A stretch of DNA of 64,000 nt from Paenibacillus marchantiophytorum (GTDB lineage Bacteria; Bacillota; Bacilli; Paenibacillales; NBRC-103111): the NCBI RefSeq assembly GCF_014640555.1, contig NZ_BMHE01000003.1:62001-126000 (forward strand). The letters run 5' to 3'. The stretch's first letter is position 1; every line of letters begins with the position of its first letter. Below the pieces are notes generated by a model. It did not search any database. It worked only from the letters and a program-made list of their open reading frames with translations, and had not been told where the DNA came from. A program made the translations under genes and the position numbers. Of this stretch, positions 25,426 to 36,179 are shown one piece after another.

Positions 25426-28182
25426 CTATGGCATATAGGTATAAACACCGCTGCTATCCAACGTAAATGGGATAACCGACGTTCCATACCTTATAGTTCC
25501 TGTATCGTTTGGAGAACCCTTAATTACAGCTTTCGTGAGGCTCCCGCTAGTCCAGTCCATATTAACAGTGAAATTTCCTCTGGCTTTAAGTCCTTTCACA
25601 CTGCCACTGGGCCAATTTGACGGCAACGCCGGTAAAAGATGTATTTCCTTAGCGTAAGTGCTTTGAATGAGCATTTCAGCAATACCCGAGGTAAAGCCTA
25701 AATTACCATCAATCTGGAAAGGTGGATGAAAGTCAAATAAATTTTTATATATCTTATTTTTAATCTGCATGTTCAGAAGCGTATAGGCACGTTGTCCATC
25801 CAAAAGGTTAGCCCATGCGTTTATCTTCCACGCTATACTCCAACCAACGCCTGAATCCCCGCGTCTATTGAGGGATACTTTAGCTGCCTCAGCCAATGCC
25901 GGAGTTGTAAGCGGTGAAATCGAATTGCCGGGGAATAGGCCGTACAACTGGGAAATATGCCTGTGAGTTACTTCTTGCTCTGTATAATCACCCTGATACC
26001 ACTCCCTGATTTGCCCTAAGCTGCCAATTTGCGGCTGCGGTATTTTAGCAACAGCGGTTTGAAGCTGCGCTCTAAACGTGCTATCCACACCAAGGATCGT
26101 ACTTGCCGTTATGGTATTATTGAAAAGTTCTTCAATGATCCTGTGGTCCATCTCCGTACCTGCAGAAATCTGATAGGAAGCACCGTTATATTTAAATGAG
26201 TTCTCAGGAGATGTTGTAGGCGTTGAGATTAAAAAATTGCCCGATGGCGTAAGGAAATTAAGATAAAATTGTGCTGCTTCCTTCAGAATCGGATATCCTT
26301 TGGTTGCTAGGTAGTTGATATCCCTAGTGAAGCTGTAGTATTCCCATACATCCTGGCTAAGCCATCCGGAACCACCCATGAAAAGCCCGCTCACAGCCGG
26401 AGTGTAAGGCATTGTGAAGCCCCAAACATCTATCTTCTTGGATGCAAACCAGCCTGTCGAGATATTAAAATAATTTTTGGCCGTTTCCCTGCCACTAGGT
26501 CTCATACTGTCAATGAAATCTATCATTGGCATATGGGTTTCGGTCAGATTGGTAACCTCTGCAGGCCAGTAATTCATGTTAAAGTTGATATTGAAACAAT
26601 ACATGCTGCCCCATTGTGGCGTATTACTGTTGTTCCATATTCCCTGAAGGTTGGCAGGCTGACCGCCTTGTCTGGAACTGCTGATCAACAGGTAACGTCC
26701 ATACTGGAATAACAAACTTTCCAGCCCTGGATCAGCGGAACCGTTCTTATAATTGGTCAATCGTGTGTCGGTAGGGACGGCGTCCATATTGGTCCCCTTC
26801 AAATCAAGGCTGACCCTGTCGAATAGATTTTTATAATTCGAGGTATGTGTTGACTTGAGCTGTTCATATGTCTTGTTTCCGGCGTTATTTACAGCACTTG
26901 TTACATCCTCTGCATAATCCGTATTTCCGGCATAGTCCAGCCAATTATTGGTGTATGTGGTAGAAGTGGACATGAGTATGGTAACGCTGTCCGCATTGGT
27001 CACACTCGCAACATTGGAAGCTATGGACTGGGAACCGCCGCTTGGCAGTATCTTAATCCTGGTCTGGAAACTAAGGGCACCGGTATTGTTTTGCCCATCG
27101 ACAATCAACGTATTGTTTCCGCTTGAAGATTGTACGATATTATATTGGGGACTAGCCATTGACACCTGGGTCGTAATGGACTGCGGAGAACTGCTGGTGA
27201 GCCTTATGACCATCACGTTGTCAGGGTAGCTGGAAAAATACTCTCTTGTAAACGTTCTACCATCCTTTACATACGAAACTTTGGCAACTCCAGTATTAAG
27301 GTTCAATTCACGAACATAATTACTTATACCTGATTCATGTCCTGCAAATATCAGATTGATATCGCCAAGGTTCTGGTATTCTCCAAAATCCTCTGGCGTA
27401 TCTTTAAGCCAATTTTTAACATGCGTATTGGCAGAAGCAAAATCATTGTTGTTCAGGGCCGTTTTTATCTGTGAATATTCTGTGTAGTTGGTTGGTGTAG
27501 TCTGTACCTTTTGCCCGCTAAATATAGTTGCTTCATTCACCTGGACTCTGTCAACGCCGGTGCCGCCGAAAACCATTCCCCCAAGCTTGCCGTTACCTAT
27601 CGGGAGTGCTTCGGTTTCCCAGTTAGCAGCAGGTGCGGAGTACCATAGGCGCAATGATTGACGTTGGTTCACCAGTCTTATAGCGTCCAAGCCAAGCGTA
27701 TACCCAGTGCTGCTGAAATTCTTGCCAGTTACCGAGAATCTAAATGTTTGGCTTCCAGCAGAAGTAAAGTTGACTGTACCATGATTAACTTCTGTATATA
27801 GAGGAGTACTTGAATAAAGATCCACGATACCGCCCTGGTTGATGCCACTGATAGATAACTGGTAAGAACCTCTTGTGTTCACCTTTTTGTTTTTCACATA
27901 TATGGTGTATTCACCTGGAGCAGGGACATTCACCGTGTATTCGACGTATGCTCCGACAGTAGATGTTGACAGCATATTCCAAGCGCCGGCACTGCTATTT
28001 GAATCTAGATAATTAACCAACGTACCACCTGATACAATTCTGGTAACGCTTTCACATTCATAGATAGCTTCTGCCGACGTTTCGGAAGCGCTCGCATACT
28101 TTCCGTCAATAAAAGAAACAAGTAACAGAATGACAATCAAAATCAGGCTGTTCCTCTTCCTTCTGACACTGTCCATAAGCAT
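25426..28182 (-). CDS. Secreted alpha-L-fucosidase, GH95
   Basis: A 918-aa secreted enzyme. Signal peptide 1-32 (RRKRNSLILIVILLLVSF, cleavage near YASA). Residues 40-160 form a CBM6/35-like domain (AIYECESVTRIVSGGT). GH95 begins SLRLWYSAPAANWETEALPIGNGKLGGMVFG, and the (alpha/alpha)6 core has GIWNNSNTPQW and NINFNMNYWPAEVTNLTE, the family's substrate-binding segment, plus RRGDSGVGWSIAWKINAWANLLDG. GH95 enzymes usually cleave alpha-1,2-fucose with inversion. Fucose would be trimmed outside the cell. The promoter carries the shared module, and the first 60 codons and promoter are duplicated at 31.4 kb. Confidence 0.93.
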   Translation of the reverse strand: MLMDSVRRKRNSLILIVILLLVSFIDGKYASASETSAEAIYECESVTRIVSGGTLVNYLDSNSSAGAWNMLSTSTVGAYVEYTVNVPAPGEYTIYVKNKKVNTRGSYQLSISGINQGGIVDLYSSTPLYTEVNHGTVNFTSAGSQTFRFSVTGKNFSSTGYTLGLDAIRLVNQRQSLRLWYSAPAANWETEALPIGNGKLGGMVFGGTGVDRVQVNEATIFSGQKVQTTPTNYTEYSQIKTALNNNDFASANTHVKNWLKDTPEDFGEYQNLGDINLIFAGHESGISNYVRELNLNTGVAKVSYVKDGRTFTREYFSSYPDNVMVIRLTSSSPQSITTQVSMASPQYNIVQSSSGNNTLIVDGQNNTGALSFQTRIKILPSGGSQSIASNVASVTNADSVTILMSTSTTYTNNWLDYAGNTDYAEDVTSAVNNAGNKTYEQLKSTHTSNYKNLFDRVSLDLKGTNMDAVPTDTRLTNYKNGSADPGLESLLFQYGRYLLISSSRQGGQPANLQGIWNNSNTPQWGSMYCFNINFNMNYWPAEVTNLTETHMPMIDFIDSMRPSGRETAKNYFNISTGWFASKKIDVWGFTMPYTPAVSGLFMGGSGWLSQDVWEYYSFTRDINYLATKGYPILKEAAQFYLNFLTPSGNFLISTPTTSPENSFKYNGASYQISAGTEMDHRIIEELFNNTITASTILGVDSTFRAQLQTAVAKIPQPQIGSLGQIREWYQGDYTEQEVTHRHISQLYGLFPGNSISPLTTPALAEAAKVSLNRRGDSGVGWSIAWKINAWANLLDGQRAYTLLNMQIKNKIYKNLFDFHPPFQIDGNLGFTSGIAEMLIQSTYAKEIHLLPALPSNWPSGSVKGLKARGNFTVNMDWTSGSLTKAVIKGSPNDTGTIRYGTSVIPFTLDSSGVYTYMP

Positions 28183-28210
28183 TCATTCACCACTCTTCCC
28201 TTATATGTAT

Positions 28211-28281
28211 TTCCACTTTAATTGAAAAGAGTACCCGAATACATGGGTAAAACAGTGAAAAAACAGTGATGTCCTTTGAAC
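28211..28281 (-). promoter_or_regulatory. Shared promoter module, GH95 copy
   Basis: On the minus strand: TTCAAAGGACATCACTG, then a direct repeat TCACTGTTTT / TCACTGTTTT, then TACCCATGTATTCGGG and TTTTCAATTAAAGTGG. The TCACTGTTTT repeat is tandem at 11-bp spacing, about one helical turn, as AraC-type regulators prefer. The -10 is less canonical here than in the permease copy. Confidence 0.65.
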
Positions 28282-28398
28282 TTCGCCCTGGCGCCACTAG
28301 GGAAGTTACATAATTGACGCTTAATCCAGTTCAAGATCCCGCTCTCATCTAAATTTAAATATCCGACCAATTGTTAACCTGCTATTACTTTGATGTGA

Positions 28399-28442
28399 AC
28401 TCCCATCTCAAGCATCAAATTTTTTTTGCTCGGGATGGGAGT
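28399..28442 (-). terminator. Hairpin after the acetylesterase-like gene
   Basis: ACTCCCATC (28399-28407) pairs with GATGGGAGT (28434-28442), with AGCA/TGCT extending the stem around a T-rich loop. No strong T run follows on the minus strand. It lies 75 bp past the stop of the frameshifted gene. Confidence 0.5.
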
Positions 28443-28517
28443 GTTCCTTCTGCCATTGATGCAATATTTAACAATAAGTTATTAATTTCCTTACACGATC
28501 AGTAAGGCTTTCGGTCG

Positions 28518-30874
28518 TTAATGCTTCGTTGTAAACGGGCTGGCTGGAAGTCCCGCCTGATTGAACAAATTAGGATTTTGAGGATCCATACTGTACGCGT
28601 AACGCACATAGACGGGAGATGGAACGGAAGCAGCAGTTACTTCGACGGTGTTGTTTGAAGGATTGATCACCGCTGTGGCGGGTGTAAAGATCCCATTCGA
28701 ACCCGCAATCTCGAATTCTTTTAGGGTTCCGCCGCTCGTGTGTCCATATACGTCCTTGATCATGAGGCCGCCGCCGATCGATTTAGCTTCAAATTCAACA
28801 ATCATTTTGTTGCCGTTTATGGTTGCGTTCTTGAATAACGGACCTGTGAACACGACCGATGACTGACCCAGGACCATATTTTTTGCCAACAAAGACATCC
28901 TCTTGCCGATCACATCTTTGCCGGGTGGATGAATGTCGTTAGAAAAACCTAAGTCAGTGTCTAATGTAACGACCATACCGATTTGAGATGGATTCGTTAC
29001 ATTCGTCAACGTAAGACGTTGGGATTCACGTACAGCAGTGAAATCCGAGTTTTTATTACGTGCCAACTGCGCATAGAAGAAGGGCAGATCCGCTTGGCCC
29101 CATTGGTTCCGCCAATCATTGATCAACGTAGGGAAGGCTTCCGTATAATTGGTTCCTCGGGAGGCGTCACTCTCCCCTTGATACCACAAAACTCCGGCTA
29201 TTTTATACTTGGTTATCGGAGCTACATGGGTATTATAAATGTTTCCATTATCTGCCGTGAAGTTCGGCGAGTTGTTTTCCGGTGCGCTGCGAATCCATCT
29301 CGCTATAACGGTGTTTCCCCAGGCAACCGACATAAGCCCGATGGGGACATTCGGATTTGCTTGCAGCATTTGTTCTGCAAAAAAGAGGCCGATCAAAGAC
29401 ACTGTCTTGTTATTACCCTCGGATAAGGTTAACCACGAGTTGCTGCTGTCTCTAAGCGGAACATTGAAACGAGCCTCATTGGCATCGATTTGAGCTAGCG
29501 AGAAGTGTTTAATCATTGGGTTTGTGGGAAGGGTAGGGATTACTGACGCATACGTGCCGGTAGTGGGATATCTCAACTCCATGTTGGATTGACCTGCAAG
29601 CACGAATACATCGCCTACATATACGCCAGAAATCGTCTTCTCATAGCCGCCGCCTTGAATTTTAAGCGTGTAGGGCCCTCCTGCAGGCAGCGGGGATAAT
29701 GAAGCGGTCCAATTCCCGCCTGCGTCAACGACTGTGTCCTGTTGCGATAGAGAACTTCCATTGGTCAAGCTAACGTTAAGTGTTACCCCGGCAACTCCTT
29801 TCCCCCAAATGACATGGTTTTTGTTGCTTTGCAGGACCATATCAGTCGTGAAGAAATTAGGCAGTGTAATCCCTGTTTCGCCATTGGGAACCAGGATGAC
29901 TTGAAGTTTGGAGTTATCTCCGTTATTTACGATTGACTGAATAAATGGGGCTGAATTGTTTGTCGATGAGCCGAATATACTGAGCTCCTTGCCGCTATTG
30001 CGGTTCAAGACCTGATACTTTCCGCCGCCCAGATCAACCAATTTCCATTCATCATCCCCCGTAGGCCCCGCCGAGTAAGACCTTTGGATAATTCTGGCTC
30101 CATCGGAGGTAGAATAGCCATAAACGGCAAGGGCTTTACCGCTGTTTCGGTTAATAATCTTGACATATTCTCCGTCTAATTTAACTACGTTCCATAGCTG
30201 ACTGGACGAGCCGTTATAAGGATTTTGAATAACCCACGCTCGCTCACACTGTTTCCCTCTACATCCATCGCCATTCCCGAATGGGCAACAACAAATTTAT
30301 AAGTTGAAGCAGGCACTTGTTTGATCATAAATTTCTGCGTATCGCTAGATTCAATTGTCGTTTGAGTCAACGCAGTCCCAGCTTTTTGACTCTCCCCTGG
30401 GATATTAAGCGCTTTCCCACTGTTTCGGTTAATTAGCCCATAATATCCCGCTCCCGCGTCTGTTAGCAACCACTCATCATTTGCAACATTCCCGGATGTG
30501 TACGTATTTTGAACAACGGTGGCATTGTTCGAAATGGCAGCGTTGTTAACGCTTAACGCTTTGCCGCTGTTCTTGTTAATAATTTTATAATAGTTGCCGT
30601 TCAAATTCGTGATTTCCCATTTCGCTTCGTCCATGCTGGCATCCGATCCTTGAATAACCGAAGAACCTTCCTGGGTATTGTTTACCCCTGATACGCCTAC
30701 GGCTAAGCCGCTATGTTTGGCAGTAATGGTGTAGGTCTCTCCAGAGATAATGCCAGCCGTGGCGGCGTTCGCTGTTTCCGCCGCTCCGAATAATGGGGAA
30801 ACCAACGCACACAACAAACTTGCCGCAATACCGGCAGCAAACAGCCTACTTTTCCTTTTCCTGATTTCTGCCAT
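28518..30874 (-). pseudogene. Secreted CBM13 + sialate O-acetylesterase-like protein, frameshifted
   Basis: One gene split by a frameshift. The first part (30874 leftward, 229 codons) has a signal peptide and ricin-type repeats (KIINKNSGKALSVNN). It leaves frame near 30240 after DVEGNSVSE. The other frame continues without loss as WVIQNPYNGSSSQLWNVV, more CBM13, then the SGNH domain of the SASA family: VYVGDVFVLAGQSNMELRYP (nucleophile Ser), GVLWYQGESDA, and NDIHPPGK with Asp and His. Loss of one base restores the reading. Intact length would be about 785 aa. The enzyme would deacetylate polysaccharide. A sequencing error is the alternative. GGAGG precedes the ATG. Confidence 0.85.
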
Positions 30875-31322
30875 TGATAATTTCCTCCATTTTCATTTAG
30901 GACATGAACCATCCCGTATCATTTCCATAGAGCATGATGTTTCCGTCTTACTCCACGAAGTACAGCAGGTACGTTTCTATAGGATATTGTAAACCCTTAC
31001 AATCACCTCCCTGCTCCAACATATTCCATCTACTTTTACATGTAAACATCAAAAACAAGGTAAGCGTCAAATACATCCCACCTGTGCACACTTCAAAGAA
31101 CATGCGAAACTTGTCCTATCACGGAAACGCGGTTGCCGATCGCGGTCACGGGGGAGATTCCTGCACAAGCCTCTTCGTTTTTTGCAACAAACGGCGAGAC
31201 AAATTCAAAATTCTGCAATGGGATCACGCAGGATTCTGGCTCTTTACCGTCCGGAGGCGCTAGACCATTTATTGCCTTGGTCACCCAAGATTCCAATATC
31301 TTGCAGGGTCTTCAAATCGTAG
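30875..31322. other. Gene-poor stretch upstream of the acetylesterase-like gene
   Basis: The first 30 bp carry the ribosome site GGAGG. Short ORFs exist on both strands (31093-31296 minus, 31133-31333 plus), but neither has a ribosome site or a recognisable family. No shared promoter module is visible here. Confidence 0.4.
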
Positions 31323-31568
31323 TTACAACCTAAAACAGCCCTCAACTTGGTGACAATGCGGGGGCTGTTTGATGCTTACGCTATTCGAATCTGGATAATT
31401 AGCCAACGTACCGCCTGATACAATTCTGGTAACGCTTTCACATTCATAGATAGTTTCTGCCGACGTATCGGAAGCGCTTGCATACTTTCCGTCAGAAAAA
31501 GAAACAAGTAACAGAATGACAATCAATACCAGGCTGTTCCTCTTCCTTCTGACACTGTCAATAAGCAT
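31323..31568 (-). pseudogene. 5' fragment of a second GH95 gene
   Basis: The first 60 codons match the GH95 gene almost exactly: LIDSVRRKRNSLVLIV against LMDSVRRKRNSLILIV, then TIYECESVTRIVSGGTLANY. After SNSV homology ends and unrelated codons run to a stop. The duplicated DNA spans about 31380-31676 and includes the promoter module. Nothing of the catalytic domain remains. Confidence 0.88.
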
Positions 31569-31597
31569 TCAATCACCACTCTTCCCTTATATGTATT

Positions 31598-31670
31598 TCC
31601 AATTTAATTGAAAAGAGCACTAGAATACATGGGTAAAACAGAGAAGAAACAGGGAAATCCTTTGAACTTC
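31598..31670 (-). promoter_or_regulatory. Shared promoter module, copy at the GH95 fragment
   Basis: On the minus strand TTCAAAGGATTTCCCTG, TTTTACCCATGTATTC and TTTTCAATTAAATTGG match the GH95 promoter with few changes. It now drives only a truncated reading frame. Confidence 0.65.
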
Positions 31671-31691
31671 TCCCCTGTCGCAATTTCTTTA

Positions 31692-32412
31692 TCACACCGT
31701 CACATATTTCTTACGAATATTTGCCACAATCCATAGCAACAATGGAATTCCAATCATGTTAACTGGTAATACGATAGGAATCCAATATCTAGTCACATAT
31801 TCGATATCCGACACCGTTATATTCGGATACAACCATGCTTGAACGAGTATGATCGGTGCGATAAACCAAATCAGCCCCCTCCAATCTTTGATATGGAGCC
31901 ACTGCGCAGTCCCATAGCAGCTTATAAAGAAATAGAGAGACATTTTGATGAATACACTAATGATCCAAATTAACACGATAACCACATCGATATTTTCGAT
32001 AAAACCACCAAAGGATATAAATCTAACCATATCAAAAAACGGATGTATCATATGCGCGGATAACCCCGGCCCAAATACCATAATGACAAAAAGAGTGGAT
32101 ACAATGAATAGGAAGCAAACTACACCAAGTCCTAGCATGGCTCGAACGGGGGCTTCCAAGGGCTGTTTCATAAAGGAAATAAGCATGGACAGCATACAAA
32201 TCTCCCCAAAGAATGATAAAGGAGACAAAGCCCCATGCCTTCGCCCCCCCCATATAAGTAATATATATGATCCCGGCGATTATGCCTCCTATGCAGGCAT
32301 CCTGCTGTCCCTCTTTAATATTGGCGGATAATGTAAGGGGGAGCGTATTGCCGCATTGGAATGAAAAGACGATCCAGAACATTTGAATCCCTGTCAAGTT
32401 CATTTTTTTCAT
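31692..32412 (-). pseudogene. gerAB: Spore-germination permease gerAB remnant
   Basis: The N-terminal piece (MNLTGIQMFWIVFSFQCGNTLPLTLSANI) and the C-terminal piece (FFGEICMLSMLISFM to LLLWIVANIRKKYVTV) are both GerAB-like, an APC-fold membrane subunit of nutrient germinant receptors. They lie in different frames that meet near 32225, and about 120 central residues are missing compared with the usual 365 aa. It is non-functional. Order gerAA, gerAC, gerAB is preserved. Confidence 0.8.
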
Positions 32413-32431
32413 TTTTGGATCTCATTTTTTT

Positions 32432-33053
32432 TCAAATATAAAGATGGTCCGGTTGTCCCACTTGTTCCACGTTTAGCTTCACCTTCACGTCAACCTCCGC
32501 AGTAGCAAATTTACGCTCCCAGTCACTTTTTAAGGCTTGCCAATCTTTCGGGTATTTTTATGAAACGCCTCACCGAAACCAAAAATATCCATCCCATATC
32601 GTTTCTGTACTTTTCTAATCGTCTTCAGAACTTGTGTTTCGGTCTCCTTGTTGAGAATAGCTTCGATCAAGTTAAGATTACTGGTTTACAAGAGATCGAG
32701 TGTCGTAGACGATTCTAAAATTGAACCTTTCCCCTCTAATGTTAAATGAAATTGTAAGTGATCCCCGATCAGTTCGGGTTGAATTTTACTCCTCATATGG
32801 GTACCGGAATAACTGAAACTTCCAAATCCTTTCCGCTTGCCCTTGCCGTGAAATAATTCTGACCTGATTCCCCTGATATGCTTCTTTTCGGCAGTTTAAA
32901 TTGGCTCGTTAATATGATATTACCATCCTTTGATAGGTCAAGACCTGAACCTACTGCAAAGGCAACATCATTTAATTCCAAGCGGTCCCAGCATCCGGTC
33001 GTAAGAGCTATACACACAGAGAGGACTAAAAAACATCTAATTTTTTTAATCAT
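32432..33053 (-). pseudogene. gerAC: Spore-germination lipoprotein gerAC remnant
   Basis: The start has a lipoprotein signal, IALTTGC, then WDRLELNDVAFAVGSGLDLS, the GerAC signature. The first frame stops after 86 codons. The C terminus survives in another frame: YPKDWQALKSDWERKF and AEVDVKVKLNVEQVGQ, the usual GerAC ending. Much of the middle is lost or scrambled. It overlaps the end of the gerAA remnant by 8 bp. Confidence 0.82.
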
Positions 33054-34268
33054 TTTTTATACGCCCCGTTTTCTCGTCTTTAGGTATGCGGGTATTATTC
33101 CTGCTTGAAATGAACGGCAATCTCTTGCTCATTGACCAGCGGGGCGCACGAACCAGCGTATCTTTCAAACCAGATAACACTTGCGGTGCAACGGGAGTTA
33201 GGTAGGGAACCCCAAAGGATTCAAGGGTAACCAAATGAATAACCATCGCGAGTGCTGCCAAGACTACGCCATATAGGCCGAATATGCTTCCCAAAATTAA
33301 TATCGGGAAACGAAGCAGCCTAAAAGCAAAACCCATGATATAGCGAGGAATGGTAAAGGAAGCGAGATGCCTGTTGTTGCAACAACGATAACCATTGGAG
33401 CAGACACGATACCAGCTTGCACAGAAGCTTGTCCAATGACTAACGCACCTACAATACTAACGGCTGAACCGATCTGTTTGGGGAGTCTGTGACTTGCTTC
33501 ACGCAATACTTCAAACATAACTTCCATAATCAGCGCTTCACCAACGGCTGAAAAAGGAATTCCCTCTCTGGCGCTAATAATGCTGAATAATAAATTGGAC
33601 GGGATTAATTGCGGATTGAAGGTGGAAACCGCAACGTAAAATGCAGGAAGGAACAACGAGACTAGAACCATGAGTAAGCGAAGCATGCGAATACAGCTCA
33701 TATAAATAAATTTTTCATAATAGACATCTGGACTCTGTAATCCTGACCACAGCGTCATTGGCACAATTAACACCGAGTGAGTCCCCTGTTCGTGTGAGTT
33801 CCCCCACCGTAAACGATTGTAATTTAAGCTTGGAACTCCGGATTCTCCTCCGCAATAAACTTGTATTCGTATTCAAGGTTTCCGTAAAGCTTTCTTTAGG
33901 TCCGCGAATCGAATACTCAATACTCGGTTCTTGAATAGTCCGTTTATCGAAACCCTGTAATTTGGCAAGAATAGCGTCACCTGCGTCTCCATTACAGCCA
34001 AAATCTGTTGCATGAGAGCTTCGCCGCTAGTTTCAACATTACCTAAACCTTCTGGAACACCTTCAAAACTGAGCTTAAGCAAGGCGTTATCCAGAATGTC
34101 GGTATTTACAAGTCCGTCAATGTAAACCATCATGATGACGATCTCGCCATCTATTTGAACTTGACGAAATGTAATATCTGAACAATTCCTGAAAATTTCT
34201 TTTAACTCTTGCTCCTTCGTATGAATATCGATCTCCGAGTGAACAGGATTCACGAGATCTCCCTCCAC
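33046..34268 (-). pseudogene. gerAA: Germinant-receptor subunit gerAA remnant
   Basis: The N-terminal domain (EIFRNCSDITFRQVQIDGEIVIMMVYIDGLV) is followed, in another frame, by ESFTETLNTNTSLLRRRIRS. A deletion of at least 100 residues comes next, then the membrane part (IPSNLLFSIISAREGIPFSAVGEALIMEVMFEVL, RLPKQIGSAVSIVGALVIGQ). A further frameshift near 33330 leads to FAFRLLRFPILILGSIFGL and the usual C terminus. At least three lesions make it a pseudogene. It confirms a spore-forming host. Confidence 0.85.
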
Positions 34269-34323
34269 TATTTCCAGTCATATCGTACATGTTTAATTAA
34301 TTTTACATAAATCAAGAATGAAG

Positions 34324-34373
34324 AATTAAAAAAAGATGACCCCTATGCAATATGCATGACAGGAATCATCTTT
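34324..34373 (-). terminator. Terminator after the second GH29 gene
   Basis: On the minus strand AAAGATGA pairs with TCATCTTT, CCT/AGG pairs inside, and a run of seven T follows. It lies 130 bp past the fucosidase stop and ahead of the ger remnants. No gene lies in the 34374-34502 gap. Confidence 0.65.
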
Positions 34374-34502
34374 ATAGAACACAATTAACAAATGAGGCGA
34401 TAATCCATGAAGATTGAAGAGATCTAGCCATTAGCAGCGCGTGGCGGAGTGGATCAAGCGAGAGTTTGATGTTTTGCAGGGCTCTCTTCATAGAGTTTGT
34501 TT

Positions 34503-35996
34503 TTATTCTAGTTCTGTCTTCAAGCAATTAAAATAGGTTGCAGGAAGTTCTTGTGGAAGTTTTACGGCAAGTACGCCACTGTCTTGCGTAAACTCCAATT
34601 TGCCTCCTCCAAGAATTTGTACGCTTTTGACGGTTTCATCATTAAAGCTTTTTAGCACACAAACACCATTTGCAGGAGGACACATGATAAATGAGTAGAC
34701 ATGATTACCCTTACTAGTAAAACGATAATCCGAGCTATTCCAACTTGTCTTCTCTTCAACGTAAGGAACGATTTTCACTAATGTATTTCCTTCACCAGAA
34801 ACCTTCCATGGGCGTGTTCCATAAATTCCTTCTCCGCATACAACGAACCATTTTGCAAGCTCATCTAATAAATATTTTGCTTCCTCATCAATTGTACCAT
34901 CAGGTCTTTGAAGAATATTCAATAGCATATTGCCATTTTTAGAAACGATGTCAACTAGCATTTCTAAAATCTGGTCAGTTTTCTTATAGGTCTGTTTGGC
35001 ATCATAAAACCAATTTCCTATGCATGTATCTGTATGCCAAGGTTTTTCTGTAACTCTCGGCATTTGACTCTTCTCAATATCAAGTATTCCAACATTATAA
35101 ATTTCCGGTCTTTTATCCTTTTGCAAGTAAACCGCTTGGTTGCTGCCGTTCTTTTCAATTGATTTATTATAATGGTAAGCCAATACTTCAAGCCCAGGCC
35201 TATAAGATGGATCTCCCGGTGAAACGACATCTCTATAACCTTGTTCATGCTCCCAGCTGTTGTGATGCGATCCAAAAGGCAAAACTCCATCACTATATAG
35301 TAAATCCGGTTGAAATTCATCTATCATTTCCTTGATTGCATCTACCCAATATTGATGGAAGTTCTCGTTTAACGTATACCATGGTCCAATTGTATCGATC
35401 CTATCTTGAGCATGTTCATAATTATTATAATAAAAATCAGCATAGTCGGGATCATTTCCATCGTAGGGTAGACCTTTGTAGGGACCATAGTTATCGCTGC
35501 CTTTGTTTGTTTTCCACCAACTGAAAGATGCGCCTAAATGCTCTGTCAACCCAAATGGAAGATTATACTTTTTAGCTGCTGTTTGCCAAAGCCTGCATAT
35601 ATCTTTCATTGGACCAATTTGAGTGGAATTAAATCGATTGACTTTGGAGTCATAATTAAAGAAGTTATCATGGTGCGTTGCCAGTGCCACAAAATACCTT
35701 GCGCCAGCTTTATAATACAGTTCCATTAACCCCTCTGGATCAAAGTTTTCTGCTTTCCATAGCTTGCAAATGTCCTTATAACCAAATTTTGATGGATGAC
35801 CATAATGTCTTAAATGGTAATTATATTGAGCCGTTCCTTGTTCATACATATATCTTGCATACCAGTCTCCAAACATAGGAACACTTTGCGGTCCCCAATG
35901 ACTCCAAATCCCAAACTTGGCGTCTCTAAACCATTCTGGACTCTCATACTGATACAATGACTCAAAAGTTGGCTTAAACATACTATTATCCTTCAC
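34503..35996 (-). CDS. Alpha-L-fucosidase, GH29, second copy
   Basis: A 497-aa GH29 enzyme, only distantly like the one at 16219. It starts with SPEWFRDAKFGIWSHWGPQSVPMFGDWYARYMY and has YFVALATHHDNFFNYDSK and QPDLLYSDGVLPFGSHH with the likely nucleophile Asp. The C-terminal beta domain includes GTRPWKVSGEGN. No signal peptide is present, so it acts inside the cell. FGIWSHWGPQSVP is typical of the subgroup often found in plant-polysaccharide loci. The promoter carries a diverged shared module, linking it to the same regulon. Confidence 0.92.
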   Translation of the reverse strand: MKDNSMFKPTFESLYQYESPEWFRDAKFGIWSHWGPQSVPMFGDWYARYMYEQGTAQYNYHLRHYGHPSKFGYKDICKLWKAENFDPEGLMELYYKAGARYFVALATHHDNFFNYDSKVNRFNSTQIGPMKDICRLWQTAAKKYNLPFGLTEHLGASFSWWKTNKGSDNYGPYKGLPYDGNDPDYADFYYNNYEHAQDRIDTIGPWYTLNENFHQYWVDAIKEMIDEFQPDLLYSDGVLPFGSHHNSWEHEQGYRDVVSPGDPSYRPGLEVLAYHYNKSIEKNGSNQAVYLQKDKRPEIYNVGILDIEKSQMPRVTEKPWHTDTCIGNWFYDAKQTYKKTDQILEMLVDIVSKNGNMLLNILQRPDGTIDEEAKYLLDELAKWFVVCGEGIYGTRPWKVSGEGNTLVKIVPYVEEKTSWNSSDYRFTSKGNHVYSFIMCPPANGVCVLKSFNDETVKSVQILGGGKLEFTQDSGVLAVKLPQELPATYFNCLKTELE

Positions 35997-36055
35997 TTTC
36001 TATTAATTATTTATGTTTCTAGATTAGCTATTTCTACAGTCAGTTCACATCTGTA

Positions 36056-36172
36056 TTATTTGCCAACGCACCACCTGATATAGTCCTAATAACGCTTCGC
36101 TTTCACATTCATAGACACTTTCTGCTGCTAAAGAATGGGTTGTCATAATAGGTAGTTCCCCTTTCATTCATA
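36056..36172. repeat. Third, degenerate copy of the GH95 5' region
   Basis: GCCAACGCACCACCTGATAT, then TTTCACATTCATAGACACTTTCTGC match the codons for the GH95 CBM start (27985-28075 and 31390-31465) with more changes and a deletion of the signal-peptide part. It adjoins the diverged promoter module at 36180. Confidence 0.7.
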
Positions 36173-36179
36173 TAATCTC

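Noticed and set aside
31093..31333. Short overlapping ORFs on both strands
   Set aside because: Neither has a ribosome site nor a family resemblance that I could defend.
34380..34502. Possible tRNA-like sequence (GCGTGGCGGAGTGGATCAAG)
   Set aside because: It resembles a tRNA D-arm by eye, but no T-arm sequence (GTTCGAATC-like) or acceptor pairing follows.
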